Source: Phycisphaeraceae bacterium (lineage in GTDB: Bacteria > Planctomycetota > Phycisphaerae > Phycisphaerales > Phycisphaeraceae). Taken from it: a DNA stretch of 64,000 nt. Below are positions 58,189-64,000 of this stretch, piece after piece. Under the pieces are notes generated by a model. That model was not told where the DNA came from. It saw nothing but the letters and a program-made list of their open reading frames with translations, and did no database searches. The translations under genes were made by a program, and so were the position numbers. Location of the stretch: NCBI GenBank assembly GCA_002686995.1, contig NYZC01000333.1, positions 1 to 64,000 of the forward strand, in the 5' to 3' direction. Numbering within the stretch: position 1 is the first letter of the stretch; each line of letters opens with the position of its first letter.

Positions 58189-60129
58189 ATGCGCGCCAAG
58201 CCGGCCGCGCAGCTTCGTGATATTCCGTTTGGCGAGATGGCGTCACCGTCCCGAGTGACCGACAACGGTTTTCGAGTCGCCTTCGAATCGGGATGCACGC
58301 TTCTCGTGACGCTCGATCCGCGCTCCGGCCCGTTCCGCGCCGGCGTCTGCACGATCGAATCGTGCGACGTCGACGAGCCGTTCATCATCGTGATCCGTGC
58401 AAACCTGCGCAATCGCACGCGTCCTTACTTCATGGTGCCCGGCACGCTCTACGGCACGAACAACGCGGATCGAGGCGTCATCGGCGACCACCCGCTCGAA
58501 ACGGGCAGCGATCCCAAGCTGACCTGGCGCGGCAATCGCGTCAAACGATTCTTCTCGCACAGCTGGCACTTCCGGGCCGACCATGGCAGCGTGCCTTCCG
58601 TCAGCGCCAACTTCGACGGTCGTTTCGTCGCGCTCGGCATCGAGGAGGCCTCGCAAGCGCCCTCGGGCAACTGGGTCTACAACGGGCTGGGCCTCTGGAC
58701 CAGCGCCGAACATGGTGATTCCATATCGATCACGATCGGGGCACTGGATTGGCCCGGCCGCTTCACGTCCCACCAGTTCCGCTCGGGTCGGGTGTTCGAG
58801 CCGCTGACGCGCGACACAGCGACCGGGATGTCGTGCCGCATCGGCTTCCACGCAAGTCTTGCCGACGACCTGTTCGCATACGAACCATTCATCGCTGCCT
58901 GGTACGACCGCATCCACGAACCGCCGCGCCCTGGCGCGGACCTCGAAATCGCGATGCGCGACGTCGCCGGCGCGCTGGTCGAGGACGGCATCGATCCGGA
59001 AATGAACTACTTCCACATGTTCATGACGCCGGACGGCATCTGCGACTCAGTGACGCTCCTGGCCTGGGCCGGCGTGCTGCAGATCGCCCGACCGCTGCGG
59101 CGCGTCGCGCAGTGGCTGGACGAGCAGGCGTGGGTCGACCGGATGACCGACATGATCGATCGCGCGATCGCCGAGTCGGTCAGTCCCGACAACGGCCTGT
59201 TCCTCGACACCGTGCACCACGGCAAGTGGAAGCCGAATACGTGGTGGCCCGGCATCGGGCAGGCCGCCCTGGTGAACGGCCATGCCTGCTACCTGCTCAT
59301 GAAGCTCGCCAGCGACACGGACGGGCGGCCGGCGTGGGCCGACACCGCCCAGGAGGTGCTCGCGCGCATGGTGACGCATCAGCGCGACGACGGACGTTTC
59401 CCTGGCGGCTTCGATCCCGAGCACGGCGCGCCGACGACGTACGAGACATTCGGCGGATGCTTCCTGGTCGCGCCCCTGCTCCTGATGCACGCGCGCGCTA
59501 CGAATCCGAACGCCCGCGACGCGGCGATCAGGGCCATCGAGCATTACTGGAACGAGTTCACCCGCCTTGAATGGGTCGGCACCGACATGGACTGCGCCGG
59601 CGCTGTCGACAGCGGATCAAGCTATGCCCTCGTCCGCGCGCTGGTCGAACTTCATCGACAGGAGGGTGGTGAGGAGGTGCTCGACCGGATCGGGCACGTG
59701 CTGCACTATGCCTTTACCTATCGCCTGGGACACAACACGCGTCATCGGCACGCGCCGTGCGACTGGTCGAGCTGCGGGTCGAAAGTCACCAGCACGCAGA
59801 ACGTCCACCTCGACGCGATGGGCGGCGAGGTGCTCGAGGATCTGCTCTACTTCCTCGGTCAGCGCGACGATTCGTACCTGCGCCGGCGCCTTGCCGACTC
59901 ACTGGCGTGGGCGCGCCAGGCCTACAACCGCACCGAGGCGGAGTACGGCTGGGGCAAGGTCGGATACGTGACAGAGCAGTTCTATCACACGTATGACTAC
60001 TACCAGAGCTATGTCGGCGACGGCGCGGTATGGGTGGGATACTTTCCGTGGGCCGCGGGTTCACTGCTGAACGCGTTCCTGGTCGAAGCGATGGGACAGG
60101 GTGTGACGCACGGGGAAGGCACTCGGTGA
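58189..60129 (+). CDS. Putative carbohydrate-active (alpha/alpha-toroid-like) protein
   Basis: About 646 aa; helical repeats with conserved aromatic/acidic residues (VLARMVTHQRDDGRFPGGFDPEHGAPTTYETFGGCFLVAPLLLMH); adjacent to glycan-related genes. Alternative TTG start at 58147. Confidence 0.5.
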   Translation: MRAKPAAQLRDIPFGEMASPSRVTDNGFRVAFESGCTLLVTLDPRSGPFRAGVCTIESCDVDEPFIIVIRANLRNRTRPYFMVPGTLYGTNNADRGVIGDHPLETGSDPKLTWRGNRVKRFFSHSWHFRADHGSVPSVSANFDGRFVALGIEEASQAPSGNWVYNGLGLWTSAEHGDSISITIGALDWPGRFTSHQFRSGRVFEPLTRDTATGMSCRIGFHASLADDLFAYEPFIAAWYDRIHEPPRPGADLEIAMRDVAGALVEDGIDPEMNYFHMFMTPDGICDSVTLLAWAGVLQIARPLRRVAQWLDEQAWVDRMTDMIDRAIAESVSPDNGLFLDTVHHGKWKPNTWWPGIGQAALVNGHACYLLMKLASDTDGRPAWADTAQEVLARMVTHQRDDGRFPGGFDPEHGAPTTYETFGGCFLVAPLLLMHARATNPNARDAAIRAIEHYWNEFTRLEWVGTDMDCAGAVDSGSSYALVRALVELHRQEGGEEVLDRIGHVLHYAFTYRLGHNTRHRHAPCDWSSCGSKVTSTQNVHLDAMGGEVLEDLLYFLGQRDDSYLRRRLADSLAWARQAYNRTEAEYGWGKVGYVTEQFYHTYDYYQSYVGDGAVWVGYFPWAAGSLLNAFLVEAMGQGVTHGEGTR

Positions 60130-60200
60130 ACACCGCCAATCGAGTTTTGATCATCACCAGCTAGTCGTCAGAGCCGGTCGGTCAAAGGAACCGCAACACC

Positions 60201-62498
60201 ATGCGCGTGTCATCTTCCACCCTCTGCATCCGGATCCTGCTCGCCTGCATCGCCGCCCTCGCTCCCGCTCGCGCCGTCGCGTCGGCATCGGACGAGACCC
60301 TCGTCCTCGCCCGGGATGGCACGACGAACCATTCGATCGTGATCGCCGCCGACGCGGCGCCGCAGATCGTCAAGGCCGCCGAGGAGCTGTCGTATTTCCT
60401 CGAACGCATGACCCGCGCCAAGTTCGCCGTCCGGCGGGATGACACGCCGAAGGCGGAGCACGAGATCGTCCTCGGCCCGACGAACCGCAAGGCGCTGGCC
60501 GACGTGCCGGAAGCGCTGCAGCCGAGCGCCTGGGAAGGCTTCGTCATCCTCCCCGAGGACAGGAGCCTCTACATCATGGGCGGCCAGATTCCCCGAGGGA
60601 CGCTCTACGGGGTCTACGACTTCCTGGAGCAGGACCTGGGTGTGCGCTTCCTGGCGCCGGAGGCCAACCACGTTCCGCGCCGAGCCGTGCTGCACGTACC
60701 GGTTCGCGCGCGGGTCTACGATCCGCCGTTCGAGTATCGCGCCCATTTCCCGCCGAACAACCAGCGGCGCGGCTATGGCGAGTGGACGGGGCGCAGCCGC
60801 ATCAACAGCATCGCGCAGGGATACGGACACGTGAGGCGCGTCGGTCACACCGTGCACACTTTCCATTACCTCGTGCCGCCCAGCCCGCACTTCGACGAGA
60901 ACCGCGAGATGTTCGCCCTGATCAACGGCAAGCGCACGCCGCGCGAGCTGTGCCTGAGCCATCCGGAAACCCTGCGCGTCGCGACGCGCAAGGTCCTGGA
61001 CTGGGCGGAGGGAGCGCCGGACGACCCGGGCATTCGCAGCATCATTCAAGTCAGCCAGAACGACACCGGCTCGACCGGCTGTAAGTGTCCCCGCTGCGCC
61101 GCCGCTGACGCGGAAGAAGGAGCGCAGTTCACCGGACAGCTCATCCGCTTCGTGAACGCGATCGCCCGCGTGGTCGGCCGCGACCATCCGCAGATCTACG
61201 TGGAGACGCTGGCGTATCACCGATCGGAGTACCCGCCGCAGAAAGCGGTGGCCGAGCCGAACGTGGCGATCTGGTTCGCGCCGATCGGCCAGGACCTCGG
61301 ACGGCCGCTGGACGAGCAGCCGAAGCACTGGAACAACCTGCAAGGCTGGCGCCGTGCCACCGGGCGCATCTTCGTCTGGGACTACACGCAGGGCTTCCAC
61401 GATCTGCTGGCGCCGTTTCCCTCGCTCTGGACCGTGGCACGCAACATCCAGCTCTACGCCGAGAACGGCGCGCAGGGCTACATGCCACAGCAGCCGACCA
61501 GTGACGGCACCGAGATGCGCTACCTGCGCAACTACATGATGGCGCAGCTCCAGTGGCGACCGGACCAGGACTACCGGAGGCTGGCCGAGGAGTTCTGCCG
61601 CCTCTACTACGGCCTCCGGGCCGGCGCGCAGATCATGCAGTACGTCGATCTGCTGCACGACTCATTCCAGCGGGCGAACCTGCCGCTGAACCGGCACGGC
61701 AGCTTCAAGGATGACGCGTTCGTCGTCGAGGCCGATCGGATTCTCACCCGCGCGTCCGAGATGGCGGAGCTGCCGGAGCAGGCACGGCGCATCGCCGAGT
61801 TCAGGCTGCCGATATGGCGCCTGATGCTCATCCAGGCTTTCGGGCGGCACGGCAAGGTGATGTCGCTTCCGCAACAGTGGTGGCACCGGCAGTTCGAGGA
61901 GGGCGCCGACGACTCGGAAGACTTCAGCGCCACGACCGATTTCGGCAATTGGCAGGAGGTGCGGATCCCGATCATCCCGGCGGCGGACTACGACAAGGGG
62001 GGCGGCCTCGGACCCGGCTGGTACGGCACGAGCTTCAACCTGGCCGACGCCGGCGGAGCACCGCTGGCGCTGCACTTCGAGTCGATGCAGGGAACCTGGG
62101 ACGTCTGGATCGACGGCAGGTCGGTGGCCACGGCGATGCCGTCCGGTCTCGGTCTCTATCGGGAGAAGGAGGTGCCGTACGTGCGGATCGGCGACGGCCT
62201 GTCGCCCGGACACCACGTGATCGTGGTGCGCGTCCGCGGCGGCTCGGGATTCTACAAGGCCGAGCAGTACCAGAACCCACGCTTCACGACCGCGGACGCC
62301 GCGACGATCGTGGACATGTCCCAACCGCTGCCGCCGGCTTTGCGCGCGGCCGCCGAGGGCTTCCTGCCCGCCTGCTCGGGCGCGGGCCTCGTGCGCATCT
62401 CCTACGGCTACGGACCGACGCCGACGACGTATCTGAAGGATCTGCTGTGGCCCAAGGTGCGCTTCCTGCTGACGCACGGGAATGCGCAGCGTCGCTGA
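60201..62498 (+). CDS. DUF4838-type secreted protein (glucuronidase-like N-domain)
   Basis: Signal peptide; IMGGQIPRGTLYGVYDFLEQDLGVRFLAPEANHVPRR; SIIQVSQNDTGSTGCKCPRCAAADAEEGAQFTGQLIRFVNAIA; ETLAYHRSEYPPQ. Confidence 0.8.
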   Translation: MRVSSSTLCIRILLACIAALAPARAVASASDETLVLARDGTTNHSIVIAADAAPQIVKAAEELSYFLERMTRAKFAVRRDDTPKAEHEIVLGPTNRKALADVPEALQPSAWEGFVILPEDRSLYIMGGQIPRGTLYGVYDFLEQDLGVRFLAPEANHVPRRAVLHVPVRARVYDPPFEYRAHFPPNNQRRGYGEWTGRSRINSIAQGYGHVRRVGHTVHTFHYLVPPSPHFDENREMFALINGKRTPRELCLSHPETLRVATRKVLDWAEGAPDDPGIRSIIQVSQNDTGSTGCKCPRCAAADAEEGAQFTGQLIRFVNAIARVVGRDHPQIYVETLAYHRSEYPPQKAVAEPNVAIWFAPIGQDLGRPLDEQPKHWNNLQGWRRATGRIFVWDYTQGFHDLLAPFPSLWTVARNIQLYAENGAQGYMPQQPTSDGTEMRYLRNYMMAQLQWRPDQDYRRLAEEFCRLYYGLRAGAQIMQYVDLLHDSFQRANLPLNRHGSFKDDAFVVEADRILTRASEMAELPEQARRIAEFRLPIWRLMLIQAFGRHGKVMSLPQQWWHRQFEEGADDSEDFSATTDFGNWQEVRIPIIPAADYDKGGGLGPGWYGTSFNLADAGGAPLALHFESMQGTWDVWIDGRSVATAMPSGLGLYREKEVPYVRIGDGLSPGHHVIVVRVRGGSGFYKAEQYQNPRFTTADAATIVDMSQPLPPALRAAAEGFLPACSGAGLVRISYGYGPTPTTYLKDLLWPKVRFLLTHGNAQRR

Positions 62499-62549
62499 CG
62501 TGACGCGAACGAAGTGCGTGGATTTCTCCCATCCCACGCAGGGCGGCTC

Positions 62550-63728
62550 CTATCCCGTCGCCACCGAACGCGGCGCGAAGAACCCTCCCTTCGACACTTC
62601 CTCGCGTGACGGCGGCTTCCAGCGCAGCACCGAAAGCTTTACGTGATCCGTGTTGCGCCCGTCATGCACCGTCACGATCGTGTCGTCGGGCAGCACGACC
62701 GAATTGGCGTAGAGCCCACCGTGGTGAAGCTCGTACACCGTCCGACTCCACGTCTCGCCCTCGTCAAGACTCACCATGACGCGTTGGCCGAATCGCTTGC
62801 CGTCCACCTCCGTCTTGTGTCCGAACGCAAGAATCACCATGCCGTCGGACAGGCGGATCAGGCATCCGGTCTGCTGCAGCCAGCCCGTGACCAGCATCGG
62901 CGCGCTCCACGTCACGCCTCCGTCGTCGGACTTCATGATTGCTGTCTGCTTGAATACGCTGTGTCCGCCGACCTTGTTGCTCATGTCCATCGGCGAAGCG
63001 AGATCCGGCGGATCGGCCGGAAGCTTCACGCGCTGAAAGCGCGTCGCTGCCAGGAGCCCTCCTGACGGCAGCGAAAGAACATCGGATTCACACGTGTAGT
63101 TTCCGAGGTTGCCGATCGCCTGCCATGTTTTGCCTTCGTCCGCCGAGCGATACATCAACGACCGGAAGTACCACTCGGACTGAGGCATGAGATGGTCCGG
63201 CGTCGACTGCTGCCACGTCTCCATCGGCACCGCGATCGAACCGTCGTCAAGGCGCGCGAACCGGGCGCGGCCCGTGCCCACACAGTTGTACGGCGACGGC
63301 GGGTGGACACGGATGCGCGGCGACCAGGTGCGCCCGTCGTCCTCCGAGCGCATTACGTACATCCAGGCCTGGTGGCTTTCGTCCTGCCAGTCCGCATGGT
63401 CGCGACCGTCGTTGTGCTGAATCGTGAAATGGACCAGCAGCGTGCCGGCCGTGGTGACGCCCACGCCGTCATGCGTCACCGACTTGAGGTGGCGACCCTC
63501 CGGGATGGCGCCGTCGACGGGCACGCGACACTTCACCGACCAGGTACGACCGCCATCGGTCGAGTGGAGGAGCGTGTCCTCGGCATTCGTGAGAAGCGTG
63601 CCGTCGGCGCTGGAAACGATGACCGGCTGGCTCGAAGCGAAATCGGTATGAATCGATTCGCACGGCCAGGGCGCCATCGGGCCTTCGAATATCTCGGCAA
63701 CTTCCGGGTAGTAAGAGGTCCAGATCAT
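62550..63728 (-). CDS. Sialidase/BNR-repeat family protein
   Basis: BNR/Asp-box motifs STDGGRTW, SEDDGRTW, SADEGKTW, SDDGGVTW, LDEGETW; start reassigned to MIWTSYYPEV. Confidence 0.85.
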   Translation of the reverse strand: MIWTSYYPEVAEIFEGPMAPWPCESIHTDFASSQPVIVSSADGTLLTNAEDTLLHSTDGGRTWSVKCRVPVDGAIPEGRHLKSVTHDGVGVTTAGTLLVHFTIQHNDGRDHADWQDESHQAWMYVMRSEDDGRTWSPRIRVHPPSPYNCVGTGRARFARLDDGSIAVPMETWQQSTPDHLMPQSEWYFRSLMYRSADEGKTWQAIGNLGNYTCESDVLSLPSGGLLAATRFQRVKLPADPPDLASPMDMSNKVGGHSVFKQTAIMKSDDGGVTWSAPMLVTGWLQQTGCLIRLSDGMVILAFGHKTEVDGKRFGQRVMVSLDEGETWSRTVYELHHGGLYANSVVLPDDTIVTVHDGRNTDHVKLSVLRWKPPSREEVSKGGFFAPRSVATG

Positions 63729-63796
63729 GCTGGTTTCCTGGGTTCGTGGTGCATGAACTCTCCGCACTCTTCATGGGCACAGAGGGCCGGCCACGT

Positions 63797-64000
63797 CGTC
63801 ATCGCACGAACCAGCGGATGTCGCAGCGATCCTCGCTCTTGGTGAATTGAAGCGTGTATGGATTGCCCAGCCAGCGACTCACATGGCCGTCGGTGCGGGG
63901 CATCAGCCACCCGAAGTCCCAGCCACCGCTGGCGTACACCATCGGGATCGTCGGCCGCACGCGGACGGTCGGCTGGGCGCCCGCGCTGAACAGTCCCTGG
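63797..64000 (-). CDS. Partial CDS running off right edge (unknown)
   Basis: Open frame of 67 codons plus stop: ...GWDFGWLMPRTDGHVSRWLGNPYTLQFTKSEDRCDIRWFVR*. Confidence 0.5.

Overview
GC-rich bacterial chromosome segment. It is probably Planctomycetota/Phycisphaerae-like; this is inferred from a LEGRLLL (LEPxLL-type) N-terminal motif, the flagellar gene set and the intergenic style, and was not tested by search. Left to right: (1) a tyrosine recombinase whose 3' end runs antisense into tRNA-Val(TAC), then tRNA-Arg(TCG); (2) a 1369-aa Ig-like repeat surface protein; (3) an exopolysaccharide region of about 16 kb (two sugar transferases, two Wza-like lipoproteins, Wzz/GumC-like protein, ExeA-like AAA ATPase, BY-kinase, ABC-2 transporter, PIG-L deacetylase, glycosyltransferases), interrupted by an HlyD-like adaptor, pyrD and an orphan type II thioesterase; (4) argS; (5) a flagellar/motility locus of about 27 kb on the minus strand, from a FliA-type sigma factor to flgB plus an NtrC-type regulator, histidine kinase and FlgN-like protein; (6) a TPR protein, a PEP-CTERM-tailed protein, a DUF2726 protein, prfB and a FUN14-like protein; (7) carbohydrate-related genes at the right edge. 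Most notable observations: (a) prfB appears to need a +1 frameshift at CTT-TAA-C, with UAA instead of the canonical UGA and no obvious AGGGGG stimulator; (b) several genes are preceded by tandem 7-bp repeats that abut the start codon in register, share a rotated GAYYC core on the coding strand, and show no evident Shine-Dalgarno; (c) a small hairpin repeat family supplies the stop codons of two convergent genes; (d) a 19-bp perfect inverted repeat lies between motA and flbD; (e) a good sigma-54 promoter match precedes flgB. Everything was read by eye; no homology search or folding was run.
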